A stretch of DNA of 64,000 bases from Methylobacterium bullatum (GTDB lineage: Bacteria; Pseudomonadota; Alphaproteobacteria; Rhizobiales; Beijerinckiaceae): NCBI GenBank assembly GCA_902712845.1, contig LR743504.1, forward strand, positions 160,001 to 224,000, written 5' to 3'. This document shows, piece after piece, positions 36,839 through 46,761 of this stretch. Below the pieces are notes generated by a model. It searched no databases and was not told where the DNA came from. It saw only the letters and a list, made by a program, of their open reading frames with translations. The stretch's first letter is position 1; each line of letters begins with the position of its first letter. The translations under genes and the position numbers were made by a program.

Positions 36839-37819
36839 ATGACGGATGCCGATATGCCGATCCTGCGCCGAGACCTCCTTCGTTCCGCTGCATGCGCCTC
36901 GGTCGCGCTCGGGATCCTCCCCGATCTCGTGACCTCGCCCGCGTTCGCGGCCGTATCCGATTCCGGGCTGGATGCGGGCGTGCTGCCACCGGGAGCGGCC
37001 AGTCGCTTCGCGCAGCTCAATGGCATCCGCATGCATTACGTCGTCGCCGGGTCCGGACCGCCCCTCGTCCTGCTGCACGGCTGGCCGCAGACCTGGGCGG
37101 CCTGGAGGGGAACGATGGCGGCTTTGTCCGACCGCTTCACCGTCATCGCCCCCGATCTCAGGGGCCTCGGCCTCTCCGAGCGTACCGTCTCGGGCTATGA
37201 CAAGCTCACCATCGCCGAGGATATCCGCGCCCTCATCGACCATGAGGCGGGTGGGCACGCCCGCGTGCTCGGACACGACATGGGCGGCAAGGCGGCCTAC
37301 GTCCTGGCGCATCGTCACCCCGACCGCGTCTCCCGGCTCGCCCTGGTTGATTGCCTCCTGCCGGGAACGGAGAACATGGATTCTCTGCGCGGCGGGGCGT
37401 GGCACTACGGTTTCCACATGGCACCGGACATCCCCGAAATGCTCACCTCCGGCCGGGAGCGAGCCTATATCCGCGAACAGATTCGAGCATGGTCTTACCG
37501 CAAGGAGGCCATCACGGAGGAGGCGATCGACGAGTACGCGCGGCACTACGCATCGCCCGGCGGGATGAAAGCGGGCTTCGACTACTATCGCGCCCTCAGG
37601 GACGACGCGGCGCTGGCCGCCACCTTCGCCGGGAAGCGCCTCACCATGCCGGTCCTCACCATCGCCGGCCGTTACGGTGTCGGGTCGCGCCTGTCCGATG
37701 CGCTGAAAGGCGAGGCCGGAAACTTGACGACGGTGATCGTCGAGGACAGCGGCCATTTCGTCGCCGAGGAATCGCTGGAGACGTTCCAGCGTGCCGTGGC
37801 GCAATTCATGACGGCCTGA
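36839..37819 (+). CDS. Exported epoxide-hydrolase-like alpha/beta hydrolase
   Basis: This 326-aa alpha/beta hydrolase has a HGWPQTW oxyanion motif and an Asp nucleophile in LGHDMGGKAA. Asp instead of Ser at this position is typical of epoxide hydrolases and haloacid or fluoroacetate dehalogenases. The catalytic His is in EDSGHFVAEE. The N-terminus has a twin-arginine-like leader (ILRRDLLRSAACASVALGIL), so export is likely. Starts at 36770 and 36839 are both possible; the latter gives a normal signal length. It is divergent from a lysR gene. The substrate is unknown. Confidence 0.85.
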   Translation: MTDADMPILRRDLLRSAACASVALGILPDLVTSPAFAAVSDSGLDAGVLPPGAASRFAQLNGIRMHYVVAGSGPPLVLLHGWPQTWAAWRGTMAALSDRFTVIAPDLRGLGLSERTVSGYDKLTIAEDIRALIDHEAGGHARVLGHDMGGKAAYVLAHRHPDRVSRLALVDCLLPGTENMDSLRGGAWHYGFHMAPDIPEMLTSGRERAYIREQIRAWSYRKEAITEEAIDEYARHYASPGGMKAGFDYYRALRDDAALAATFAGKRLTMPVLTIAGRYGVGSRLSDALKGEAGNLTTVIVEDSGHFVAEESLETFQRAVAQFMTA

Positions 37820-37840
37820 TGGCCCGATGTGGAGACTGGT

Positions 37841-38257
37841 CTACCCCAGCCCACCCATCTCCCGCACGATCCCCCATTCCTCCTCCGTCACCGGCTGCAC
37901 CGACAGGCGGGAGTTGTTGGCGAGCACCATCGCCTTCAGGCGGGGCTCGGCCTTGATCGCCTCCAGGGTCACCGGACGCGCCAGCGGCTCGACCGCACGG
38001 AGATCCACCATGCCGAACCGGCCGGTGGGGTCGGTGTCGTCCGGATAATAGGGGCGGATCACCTCGACGATCCCCACCACCGCCTTGCCCTCGTTGGAAT
38101 GGTAGAAGAAGCCGCACTCGCCCACCTGCATCACCATGAGGTTGAGCTTGGCGACGTGGTTGCGCACCCCGTTCCAGGGCGTCCCGTGCTCCCCTGCCTC
38201 GACCTGCTGGTCCCAGGACCAGGTCTTGGGTTCGGATTTGTAGAGCCAGTACGCCAT
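37841..38257 (-). CDS. EVE-domain protein
   Basis: This 138-aa single-domain EVE protein belongs to the PUA-like fold. It starts MAYWLYKSEP and contains WNGVRNHVAKLNL and GECGFFYHSNEGKAVVGIVEV. EVE domains bind modified bases in nucleic acids. It is the last gene of the minus-strand tsaD-GNAT-gpsA-OGFr-EVE run, 50 bp downstream of the OGFr-like gene. No restriction or methyltransferase gene is nearby. Confidence 0.9.
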   Translation of the reverse strand: MAYWLYKSEPKTWSWDQQVEAGEHGTPWNGVRNHVAKLNLMVMQVGECGFFYHSNEGKAVVGIVEVIRPYYPDDTDPTGRFGMVDLRAVEPLARPVTLEAIKAEPRLKAMVLANNSRLSVQPVTEEEWGIVREMGGLG

Positions 38258-38307
38258 CGGTCGCCTTTTCGATCGTCGCGCCTCCTTAGCGCGGAGAAGC
38301 GTGGCCG

Positions 38308-38772
38308 TCAGGCGTCGCGAAGGGCCAAGTCCCAGTAGCGCAGGCTATCGCTGTTGATGGGTGTGCCGGCTTCCGCGTTGCGCGCGGTCACGAAGGCGTG
38401 GAACGCTTGCGCCTCGTCCGGACCGAGGAGGCTGCGGATCGCGGTGACGATCCGCGTGATGCGCAGATGGTTGTGGTCGTAGGGGCGCAGCCAGCCGTCG
38501 GTGCGGGTATAGAACAGCCGCATCCGCGCCAGTGCGGCGCGCAGGCCGGCGCGCGCGGCCTCGTCGGAGCGGATCGCCTCGGCCTCGTCGCGTTCCAGCA
38601 CCGGGGCGCCCGGCACCGCCCGGCTCGCCTCGGGCAGCGGAAAGCACCATTGGATGAAGTCGTGGACGCCCTCGATCCGCGCATCGTCGAAGGCGAGGAT
38701 GTCGGCGAGGCTGCGCCGCGCGCCGTCGCGGCCCGTTCCGGCGAGGAAGGCGTGGATCGGTCCCGTGCTCAT
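38308..38772 (-). CDS. OGFr-domain-like conserved protein
   Basis: This 154-aa protein resembles the bacterial opioid-growth-factor-receptor-like (OGFr_N) family, with the motifs HDFIQWCFPLPEAS and WLRPYDHNHLRITRI. The function in bacteria is not established. It contains no signal or membrane segment. The ATG overlaps the gpsA stop by 4 bases (ATGA), so it is translationally coupled to gpsA. Confidence 0.82.
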   Translation of the reverse strand: MSTGPIHAFLAGTGRDGARRSLADILAFDDARIEGVHDFIQWCFPLPEASRAVPGAPVLERDEAEAIRSDEAARAGLRAALARMRLFYTRTDGWLRPYDHNHLRITRIVTAIRSLLGPDEAQAFHAFVTARNAEAGTPINSDSLRYWDLALRDA

Positions 38773-39758
38773 TCGGCCTCCCGCTTGAGGGGACGGGCGA
38801 GGAGGCCCGCCACCATGGCATCGACGCTGGCCTCCCCGGAGACGATGGCGGCCACCGCCTCCGCCACCGGCATCTCCACCGCGTTGCGGCGTGCCAGGGC
38901 GATGAGTGCGGCGGCGGTGAAGGCGCCCTCCGCGAGCTTGCCGCCGGAGGCTTCCTCCGGCGAGGCCCCGGCACCGAGGCGCTGGCCGAAGGCGAAGTTG
39001 CGCGATTGCGGCGAGGAGGCGGTGAGCACGAGGTCGCCGAGGCCGGACAGGCCCATCAGCGTCTCCGGCCGTCCGCCATAGGCACGGGCAAAACGCATGA
39101 GTTCGGCGAAGGCCCGCGCGATGAGGGCGGCGCGGGCGCTCTCGCCGAGGCCGCGCCCCGCGACGATGCCGGAGGCGATGGCGAGGACGTTCTTGCCCGC
39201 CCCGCCGATCTCGACACCGCGCACGTCGTCGGTGTGGTAGACGCGCAGCGCCGGGCCGGACAGGGCGGCGGCGAGGCGGCCGGCGAGGGCGCCGTCCTCC
39301 GCGGCCAGGGTGACGGCTGTGGGCAGGTTGCGGGCGACATCCGCCGCGAAGCTCGGGCCGGACAGGACCGCCACAGACGCGCCGGGCATTGCTTCGGCAG
39401 CCACCGCGCTCATGAAGGCGTCGCTGCCGCGCTCGATCCCCTTGGCACAGAGCACGATGGCCGCATCCGGATCGATGGACGAACGCAGATTGTCCAGAAC
39501 GCCGCGCAGGGTCTGGGCCGGGGTCACCAGCAGGACGATGCCCGCCCCGGCGAGATCGCGCGCTTCGCCGGTGGCGCGGATGCCGTCATGCAGGGTCACG
39601 CCGGGCAGGTAGCGGGCGTTCTCGCGGCTGGCCTGAAGCCGAGCGGCGGCCTCCCCGTCGCGGAGCCACAGGGTCACGGGCCGCCCCGTGGCCGCCGCCG
39701 CGTTGGCCAGCGCCGTTCCCCAGGCGCCGCCGCCCACCACCGCAATCCGGTCGCTCAT
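38769..39758 (-). CDS. gpsA: NAD(P)H-dependent glycerol-3-phosphate dehydrogenase
   Basis: This 329-aa enzyme reduces dihydroxyacetone phosphate to sn-glycerol-3-phosphate for phospholipid synthesis. The N-terminal nucleotide-binding motif is VVGGGAWGTALANA. The segment KGIERGSDAF, the SGPSFAADVARNLPTAV signature and the catalytic Lys in GGAGKNVLAIASG follow, with a C-terminal helical domain. The length is normal. The start at 39758 overlaps the GNAT gene stop as ATGA. It lies in the widely conserved alphaproteobacterial tsaD-gpsA block. Confidence 0.95.
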   Translation of the reverse strand: MSDRIAVVGGGAWGTALANAAAATGRPVTLWLRDGEAAARLQASRENARYLPGVTLHDGIRATGEARDLAGAGIVLLVTPAQTLRGVLDNLRSSIDPDAAIVLCAKGIERGSDAFMSAVAAEAMPGASVAVLSGPSFAADVARNLPTAVTLAAEDGALAGRLAAALSGPALRVYHTDDVRGVEIGGAGKNVLAIASGIVAGRGLGESARAALIARAFAELMRFARAYGGRPETLMGLSGLGDLVLTASSPQSRNFAFGQRLGAGASPEEASGGKLAEGAFTAAALIALARRNAVEMPVAEAVAAIVSGEASVDAMVAGLLARPLKREAE

Positions 39759-40660
39759 GATCGATGGTCCTCTGGCGCCTGGTTCCCCTCGGCGAACGCC
39801 CCGTCCGCCGAGAGGCGATAGAGCACGTGCGGCTGGAGGTGGTGGTCCGCCGGCAGGGCGGGATGGAGGAAGTCCTCCGAGAAAGCCATGCCGAGCCGCT
39901 CCATGACCCGCCGGGAGGGTGTGTTGCCGGCGGCCGTGAAGGCCACCACCGCCGGCACGCCGCAGCGCCCGAACAGGTCGGCGAGGGCGAGTCTCGCGGC
40001 TCTCGTGGCGAGACCGCGCCCCCAGGCCGAACGGGCGAGGCGCCAGCCGATCTCCACGTTCGACCCTGCGGTCTCCCCGCCCGCGAACGGCATCGGCCGG
40101 ATCAGCCGCATGGCGCCGACGAAGCCCACGAACCCCTCCCCCGGCACCTCCATCGCCCAGGGACCGAACCCGTCGGATTCGAAGCGCCGGTCGATGGCGC
40201 GCGCCTCGATGAGGCTCTCGCTCCGGTTCTTGGTGGAGGGGAAATGGCGCATCACCTCCGGATCGGCATTGAGCGCGGCGAAGGGCGCGTCGTCGGCCCT
40301 GATCCAGCACCGGAGGACGAAGCCCTGCCCCGTGAGCGAGGCGGGGGTCGAGGTGGGGACCGCGCGCCTGATCTTGCCGCGCCAGGCGAGGGAACGCCGG
40401 TTGAGGAGTCCGAGATCGGCCTTAGCCGCCAGCACCGCCTCGCCGAGATCGACGGCGACGGCCAGTCGTTCGGGCGGCATGTTGGCCCAGGCCGGCGGGG
40501 CCACGCTCTCGCGCCAGGGGCCGCCGCAGGCATTGTCGAGGAGGATGCGCGCGAAGCAATGATCGAGGCGCACCGGCCATTCCGGCCGGGCACGGGCGGC
40601 CTGGGGGAGCCGCCGGTCGACGAGGTCGCGCCAGCGCCTTTGCAGGGCGACGGGCGGCAC
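39755..40660 (-). CDS. GNAT acetyltransferase with an N-terminal domain of unknown function
   Basis: The C-terminal 180 residues form a RimJ-type GNAT domain (WIRADDAPFAALNADPEV to YRLSADG), with the acetyl-CoA loop near RSAWGRGLATRAA. The first 120 residues form a separate unit with the motif RLDHCFARILLDNACGGPW, which I do not recognise with certainty and which may be a small conserved domain that also occurs alone. The two are in one frame with no stop. The start is uncertain: a GTG at 40660 and a TTG at 40687 are possible, the latter overlapping the tsaD stop. It could acetylate a protein N-terminus or a small molecule. Confidence 0.72.
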   Translation of the reverse strand: MPPVALQRRWRDLVDRRLPQAARARPEWPVRLDHCFARILLDNACGGPWRESVAPPAWANMPPERLAVAVDLGEAVLAAKADLGLLNRRSLAWRGKIRRAVPTSTPASLTGQGFVLRCWIRADDAPFAALNADPEVMRHFPSTKNRSESLIEARAIDRRFESDGFGPWAMEVPGEGFVGFVGAMRLIRPMPFAGGETAGSNVEIGWRLARSAWGRGLATRAARLALADLFGRCGVPAVVAFTAAGNTPSRRVMERLGMAFSEDFLHPALPADHHLQPHVLYRLSADGAFAEGNQAPEDHRS

Positions 40661-40679
40661 GGTCCCTGTCAAGATACCC

Positions 40680-41723
40680 TCAGGCAACCGCCGCCGCCTC
40701 GGCGAAGGGCCAGCGGGCGCGGGCGGGCGCGGTGAGATCGTCCACGAGGCCGAGGCGCAGGCGCTCGATTCCCGCCCAGGCGATCATCGCGCCGTTATCG
40801 CCGCAGAGGGAGAGGGGTGGGGCCACGAAAGCGAGACCGGCCTCGTTGGCCTGTGTCGTCAGCGCCCGCCGGATCGCGCCGTTGGCCGCGACCCCGCCCG
40901 CGGCGACGAGGGCGGTCGGATGGCCCGCCATGGCGCCGAACTCGCGCAAGGCGACTCGGACCCGGTCCACCACCACGTCCACCACCGCCGCCTGGAAGCT
41001 GGCGCAGAGATCGGCAACATCGGCGCTGGAGAGCGGCGCCAGCCGCTCGGCCTCGATCCGCAGGGCGGTCTTAAGGCCGGAGAGGGAGAAGTTCGGCTCG
41101 CGGCGGCCGAGCATGGGACGCGGCAGGGCGAACCGCTCAGGGTTGCCGGTCTCGGCCATGCGCTCGACCTCGGGGCCGCCCGGATAGCCGAGGCCCAGGA
41201 GCTTGGCCACCTTGTCGAAGGCCTCGCCGATGGCATCGTCCACGGTGGTGCCGAGGCGGACGTAGTCGCCCACGCCCTTCACCGCCACGAGCTGCGTGTG
41301 GCCGCCGGAGGCGAGCAGCAGCAGGTAGGGAAAGCCGATGCCGTCGGTGAGCCGGGCGGTGAGCGCATGCGCCTCCAGATGGTTCACCGCGATGAGGGGC
41401 TTTCGCGCCACCAGCGACAGGGTCTTGGCGGTGACGAGGCCGATCAGCACCCCGCCGATCAGGCCCGGCCCCGCCGCGACGGCGATCCCGTCCACCTGCG
41501 ACAGCGTCATCCCGGCCGTGTCGAGGGCACGGGCCACGAGGCGATCGAGGACTTCCACATGGGCGCGGGCCGCGATCTCGGGCACGACGCCGCCATAGGC
41601 CGCGTGTTCGGCGATCTGACTCAGGACCTCGTTGGAGAGGATGCGGCCGCGCCCATCCTCGCCCGGCATGACGATCGAGGCGGCCGTCTCGTCGCAGGTC
41701 GTTTCGATGCCGAGGACGTTCAT
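40680..41723 (-). CDS. tsaD: tRNA N6-adenosine threonylcarbamoyltransferase TsaD
   Basis: This 347-aa ASKHA-fold enzyme transfers threonylcarbamoyl to A37 of tRNAs that read ANN codons. The N-terminal [12 protein letters not shown] motif, the metal-binding VNHLEAH, SGGHTQL, the [10 protein letters not shown] nucleotide motif and [10 protein letters not shown] are all present. The length is standard. It is divergent from hemD over 166 bp, an arrangement common in alphaproteobacteria. It is the first gene of the minus-strand operon. Confidence 0.96.
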   Translation of the reverse strand: MNVLGIETTCDETAASIVMPGEDGRGRILSNEVLSQIAEHAAYGGVVPEIAARAHVEVLDRLVARALDTAGMTLSQVDGIAVAAGPGLIGGVLIGLVTAKTLSLVARKPLIAVNHLEAHALTARLTDGIGFPYLLLLASGGHTQLVAVKGVGDYVRLGTTVDDAIGEAFDKVAKLLGLGYPGGPEVERMAETGNPERFALPRPMLGRREPNFSLSGLKTALRIEAERLAPLSSADVADLCASFQAAVVDVVVDRVRVALREFGAMAGHPTALVAAGGVAANGAIRRALTTQANEAGLAFVAPPLSLCGDNGAMIAWAGIERLRLGLVDDLTAPARARWPFAEAAAVA

Positions 41724-41889
41724 GACGATGCTTTGGATTGTTCGGAGACAGGGTTTCCCACCCTAGCCGGGCAGGACGGTGGAGGGCAACGACGACCGGG
41801 GCAAGCAGAACAGGCCTGCCGTCGACGCCCTGTCGTGGAAACGGCTTGCCAACGCGGCGGCGAGGGGCGAATCCGGAACGATGGTGGCG

Positions 41890-42633
41890 ATGCGGATATG
41901 GATCGCGCGGCCCGAGCCGGGGGCCACGCGCACGGCCGGGCGGCTCGCCGCTTTGGGCTACGAGCCTCTGGTGGCGCCGGTCCTCGTGGTCGAGGCGACC
42001 GATGCGCCCCTTCCGGGGGGACCATTCGACGGCCTTCTCGTCACCAGCGCGAACGCGCTTCGGCAGGCCTCCGGCTGGCAGCGGATTCACCACGTCCCCG
42101 TCTTCGCCGTAGGCGCGCGGACGGCGGCTTTGGCACGCGAAAGCGGGTTCGTCTCGGTGAAAACGGCCGGCGGAAACGCCGCTGATCTCGTCGGCCTCGT
42201 AGGGCGGGAGGTCGCAGCGGGAGCCTCGCTCCTGCATCTGGCGGGGGAGGACCGCAAGGCGGAACCGGCGGCATCCCTGGCCGGAGCGGGCTTCCGGGTG
42301 ACGACCCACATTGCCTATGGCGCGCGGCCGGTGGCTTCGCTGCCCGCCGTCGTGGCGCTGGCGCTCGCTCCCCCCTCCACGCTGACAGGCGTGCTGCACT
42401 ACTCACGAAGAAGCGCGGCGACGGCTTGCGAACTCGCTCGGCAGGCGGGATATGGCGGAGCTTTCGCGGCGCTCAGGCATTACTGCTTGTCGGCGGATGT
42501 GGCGGTTCCCCTGGCTCAGGCCGGGATCGCCCCTCATTTCGTCGCGGAACAGGCCAACGAGGAGTCACTTCTCGAAGGTCTGACATCAGGTTTCCGACAA
42601 GCGGTCTCGCCGAGGCCGCGGCCTCGGTGTTAG
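41890..42633 (+). CDS. hemD: Uroporphyrinogen-III synthase
   Basis: This 247-aa HemD-fold protein cyclises hydroxymethylbilane to uroporphyrinogen III in tetrapyrrole biosynthesis. The two-domain fold is recognisable from RIWIARPEPGATRTAGRLAALG and GLLVTSANALR in domain 1, and from LLHLAGEDR and GVLHYSRRSA in domain 2. HemD sequences diverge widely, so the call rests on the fold pattern together with tsaD upstream and hemY downstream. The start may be at 41881 or 41890. Confidence 0.88.
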   Translation: MRIWIARPEPGATRTAGRLAALGYEPLVAPVLVVEATDAPLPGGPFDGLLVTSANALRQASGWQRIHHVPVFAVGARTAALARESGFVSVKTAGGNAADLVGLVGREVAAGASLLHLAGEDRKAEPAASLAGAGFRVTTHIAYGARPVASLPAVVALALAPPSTLTGVLHYSRRSAATACELARQAGYGGAFAALRHYCLSADVAVPLAQAGIAPHFVAEQANEESLLEGLTSGFRQAVSPRPRPRC

Positions 42634-42735
42634 GACGAACGAATACGCTGTGACCGCAGGGCGGCAGACCGAGCGCGACACGCGCCGGGGGTGCTTCATG
42701 CGGCAGACGCAAGTCGGGAAGGGAGCAAGACGCCC

Positions 42736-44935
42736 GTGAATCCATCCAACAGCGACGGAAAAGGTCCGGGAACTCCGACGGGGCCGAACGGCCCCAAACT
42801 CGAACCAGGCAAGCCCGAGGCGGCCAAGCCTGAGGCGGCCAAGCCCGTCACGACGAATCCCGGCTCCACGACTCTCGGTGTTACGCCCCCCGGTGCGACC
42901 AATCCCGGTGCGGCCAAGCCGTCGACGCAGCCTTCCGCGTCGCCGTCTCAGCCGGCCAGAACCGATGCACCGAAGCCCGCCGTGCCGCCGGTCTCGACGG
43001 CGCCCAAGCCTTCCGAAGGCAAGCCCCCGGAAGGCAAGCCACTAGAAGGAAAGCCGGGTGACACGAAGCCTGAGACCGCGAAGACGGCCGTCCCCCCGAC
43101 CGAGGCCGCCAAATCCGAGCCTCCCAAGCCGGCGGCATCGCCCTTCGACGCCGGCAAGGCCGGTGGTCTCAAGTCCGAGCCCGCCAAGTCCGAGCCGTTC
43201 AAGTCCGAGCCGCCCAAAGCCACCGCTCCGGGCGCTGCGGGCGCGAATCCGTCTTCGATGAGAACCGACCCGCCGAAGACCGGCGCATCCGGCAGCGGCG
43301 CTCAGTCGATGCCGTCGAAGGCGGATCTCACCGATGGGCCGATCATCGACCTGAAGGCCAAGCGGGTCCCCGATCCGACCGAGGCCACGAAGACCGGCTC
43401 CGCGTCGAGCGCGACGAAGCCTTCCGGCTCCGGCGCCTTCACCACGAGCGCGGACAAGGCCTCCTCGCCGTCGGATGCCAAGCCCGCCGGTTCTGAGGCG
43501 AAGCCTGCAGGCTCGACGACTCCCAAGATCGGCCCGGCCGGGGCCGCGACCGAACCAGCGCGGCGGCGCCGGCTTCGGCTCGGTGGCGGCGGCGGGGCTC
43601 CTCGGCGGCGTGATCGGCGCGGGCCTGCTCTTCGCCGTCGAGCGGTCCGGTGCCCTGGGCGTCGCCGACGACGGGCGCATCGCCGCCCTCGACCAGAAGA
43701 TCGCGACGCTCGCGCCGAAGGACGCCCTTGCCGCCCTCGACCGGCGCATCGGCGCCAACGAGGCCACCCTGAAGCCGTTGCCGGAGGCGATCCGCTCCGC
43801 CGATGCGGCCGCCAAGGACGCGTTGCAGAAGGCGGGCGCCGTCTCGGCGAGCCCGCCGGCCGATGGGGCCGCCCCTGCTCCGGCCTTGCCGCAGGATCTC
43901 GTCGCCCGCCTCGACGGGCTCGACCAGCGCGTGGCCGCCCTTCAGGAGGAGCCCGGCCGCGACCAGTCCGGCAACGCCGCCCTCACCGCCCTCTCGCCCC
44001 AGGCGCTGTCCGGCCTCGACGACAGGCTGAAGGCCGTCGAGGGCAAGGTGGAGAATGCGGCCAAGCCCGCGGTAGACGATGCCCTGGCCAGCCAGGTCAC
44101 CGCTCTGAAGGGTGACCTCGAGAAGAGGACAAGGGCGAATTCCGAAGCGGACGAGGCCCTGACCCAGAAACTCGCCAGCCTCCAGCAAACCCTGGAAGCA
44201 CGGGTGAAGGCGGCCACGGAAGCGGTCCAGGCGGCGACGCAGGCGAGCCAGCAGGCGGTCGACGCCAACAAGACGCAGGCGGCGGAAGCCGCGAAGGGCG
44301 TCGAGCGGCTCCTCCAGGCCCAATCCGAGAAGATCGCCGGCCTCGACAAGGCCGTCGCCACCCGCGCGGAGGCCTCCACCGTCCAGGCCGCCATGCGGGT
44401 CGTGGCGGCGGACCGCATCGTCGGCGCGCTGAACACCGGCTCGCCCTATGCCGATGCGCTGGCGGCCCTGCGTAGTTCCGAGCCGGGTGATCCGGCGCGG
44501 CTTACCGCCGTCGCGGCCTTCGCCGACAAGGGCGCCCCGACGGCGCGGAGTCTGGCGGCCGAGTTCCGCCCCATCGCGGAGCGGATCGCTGCGATCCGCA
44601 AGGCGGCCCAGGCGAAATCGGTGGCCGAGACCGGCGACATCAAGCAGCGCCTGATGAGCATGGCCGAATCCATCGTCCAGGTCCGCAAGGTCGACTCTCC
44701 CGCCGCCCCCGGCGAGGCCGCGGCCGAGGATGCCGTGCCGAAGGTGCAGGACGCCCTGGATCGCGGCGCCATCGCCGAGGCGGCCAAGGCGTTCGCCGGC
44801 CTGCCCGAGGATGTGCGCACGCAGTTCGGCGAGTTCGGCACCAAGCTCGCCTCGCGCGCCGCGGCGGGTGACGCCGCGCAGGCGCTGCTGGCGGATGCGT
44901 TCAAGGCGCTGCCCTCCACCGGCGCCGCCCGGTGA
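42736..44935 (+). pseudogene. Mitofilin-like (COG4223) membrane protein gene with apparent frameshift
   Basis: This gene between hemD and hemY should encode an alphaproteobacterial mitofilin/Mic60-like protein. The first 270 codons from the GTG at 42736 (GGGAG ribosome-binding site) give a Pro/Lys-rich cytoplasmic segment with repeats such as EGKPPEGKPLEGKPGD and SEPAKSEPFKSEPPK. Near 43541-43575 the protein-like sequence moves to the +1 frame. There GFGSVAAAGLLGGVIGAGLLF forms a transmembrane helix, followed by a long coiled coil and the conserved C-terminal helices, ending at 44935. Without the shift, translation would continue into Arg-rich nonsense to 44115. A one-base insertion or sequencing error in the GC-rich run is the simplest explanation. 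Confidence 0.8.
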
Positions 44936-45073
44936 GGATCGCCCCTCCGGTTCGGCCGTCCGGCATGCCGGGCGGTAGAACCTCGATCATCATCTGTGGG
45001 CGCGGCGCGCCCGCCTTTCCCGATACGCGCGTCCCCTCCCCGGCCGACGCCACCTTCCGGAGTTCGTGATCCC

Positions 45074-46654
45074 ATGTGGCGCGCCCTCGCCTTCCTAGCC
45101 CTTCTCGCCCTCGCCGCCTTCGGGGCGACGTGGATCGCCGACCGCCCCGGCACGGTCACCATCGTCTGGAACGGCTACGAGCTCGCCACCAGCCTCGCCA
45201 TCGCCCTGATCGGCGTACTCATCGCCGCCATCGTCATCGGCTTCATCTGGGCCATCGTGCGGGGCATCATCACCCTGCCGGAGACCCTGGTCCGCGGCTC
45301 CAAGGAGCGGCGCCGGGCCAAGGGCTTCTCCGCCCTCTCGCGCGGCATGGTCGCGGTCGGCTCGGGCGACCCGCTCGCGGCACGGCGGCACGCCAGCGAT
45401 GCCGAGCGCCTGCTCGGCGCCGAGCCCCTGGCGCTCCTGCTGAAGGCGCAGGCCGCACAGATTTCCGGCGACCGCGAAGCGGCGGAACACGCGTTCCAGC
45501 GCATGGCCAACGACCCGGAAACGCGGGTGCTGGGCCTGCGCGGTCTCTTCGTCGAGGCACGCCGCCGCGAGGACGACGTCGCCGCCCGCGCCTATGCCGC
45601 CGAGGCCGCACGCCTCGCCCCCAGCGTCACCTGGGCCAACGAGGCAATGCTCGAAGCGCAATGCGCCGACGGCGATTGGAGCGGTGCCGTCCAGACGGTG
45701 GAGCGCCGCGCCTCCTCGGGCCTCATCGAGAAGGGGCTCGCCCGCCGCCAGCGCGCCGTGCTCCTCACCGCCGCCGCCCAGACCCGCGAGGCGGGCGAGC
45801 CCGAGGCGGCGACGCAGCGCGCCCTCGATGCCGTCAAGCTGGCGCCGGACCTCGTCCCCGCCGCCTGCGTCGCCGGACGCCTCCTGGCGCGGCGCGGCGA
45901 CCTGAAGAAGGCCGCCAAGATCGTCGAGGCGGCCTGGCGCGCCAATCCCCACCCAGATCTCGCCAAGGTCTATCTCGGCCTGCGTGTCGGCGATTCCGTG
46001 CGCGACCGGCTCGCCCGTGCGGAAAACCTGGCCCGGATCTCCACCTGGCATCCCGAAGCCCGCCTCGCCCTGGCGCAGGCGGCCCTGGAAGCGCAGGAAT
46101 TCGGCAAGGCCCGCGAGGCCCTGGCGCCTCTCTTGGCAGACCGCCCGACGGTGCGCGCCTGCCTCGCCATGGCGAAGGTCGAGGAAGCCGAGCACGGCGC
46201 CGGCTCCGGCCGGGCGCGCGAATGGCTGGCCCGCGCCGCCCATGCCCCGCGCGACCCGATGTGGATCGCCGACGGGGTCGCCTCGGAGCGCTGGGCGCCG
46301 GTCTCGCCGGTCACCGGCCATCTCGACGCCTTCGTCTGGAAGGCACCGACCGAGCTGCTCGAAGGCCCGTCCGGCAACGACGTGACCGGCGATCTCGACG
46401 ACCGGGACGACCGCAGCCAGCCGGCGCTCGCGCCCGCCGTGCAGGGCACGGAGATGCCCGCCCCGGTCAGTGCAGCCGTGGCCGCGCCGACGAAGCCTGC
46501 GGAACCCACGGCCGTGAACGGCGCCAAGATGGCCTCGGCCCCCTCTGCGCCTTCGACCGGACCGATGGCGCCGGGCGCCGCGACACCGGTGGTGTTTCCG
46601 CCGCCGAAGGGCTCCGATACCACGGCCGAGACCAAAGCTCGGCTCGTCGGCTGA
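45074..46654 (+). CDS. hemY: HemY-type TPR membrane protein
   Basis: This 526-aa HemY_N family protein has two N-terminal membrane helices (ALAFLALLALAAFGATWIA and LAIALIGVLIAAIVIGFIWAIV), then LPETLVRGSKERRRAKGFSALSRGMVAVGSGD. Tetratricopeptide repeats run to about residue 400 and a low-complexity tail follows. It is the alphaproteobacterial HemY associated with heme biosynthesis, distinct from the protoporphyrinogen oxidase of the same name. Its exact activity is unclear. The start at 45074 places the helix at the N-terminus. It closes the hemD-mitofilin-hemY group. Confidence 0.9.
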   Translation: MWRALAFLALLALAAFGATWIADRPGTVTIVWNGYELATSLAIALIGVLIAAIVIGFIWAIVRGIITLPETLVRGSKERRRAKGFSALSRGMVAVGSGDPLAARRHASDAERLLGAEPLALLLKAQAAQISGDREAAEHAFQRMANDPETRVLGLRGLFVEARRREDDVAARAYAAEAARLAPSVTWANEAMLEAQCADGDWSGAVQTVERRASSGLIEKGLARRQRAVLLTAAAQTREAGEPEAATQRALDAVKLAPDLVPAACVAGRLLARRGDLKKAAKIVEAAWRANPHPDLAKVYLGLRVGDSVRDRLARAENLARISTWHPEARLALAQAALEAQEFGKAREALAPLLADRPTVRACLAMAKVEEAEHGAGSGRAREWLARAAHAPRDPMWIADGVASERWAPVSPVTGHLDAFVWKAPTELLEGPSGNDVTGDLDDRDDRSQPALAPAVQGTEMPAPVSAAVAAPTKPAEPTAVNGAKMASAPSAPSTGPMAPGAATPVVFPPPKGSDTTAETKARLVG

Positions 46655-46761
46655 TCCCGCAATGGGGCAAGAAGGGCGGCGCCGCGCCGTCGCCCTTTAA
46701 AGGTCGGTTCACGCAAGCTCGCTAAAGCTGTGTCCAGCGAGTTCTGCGTAAACGAAGTGCC

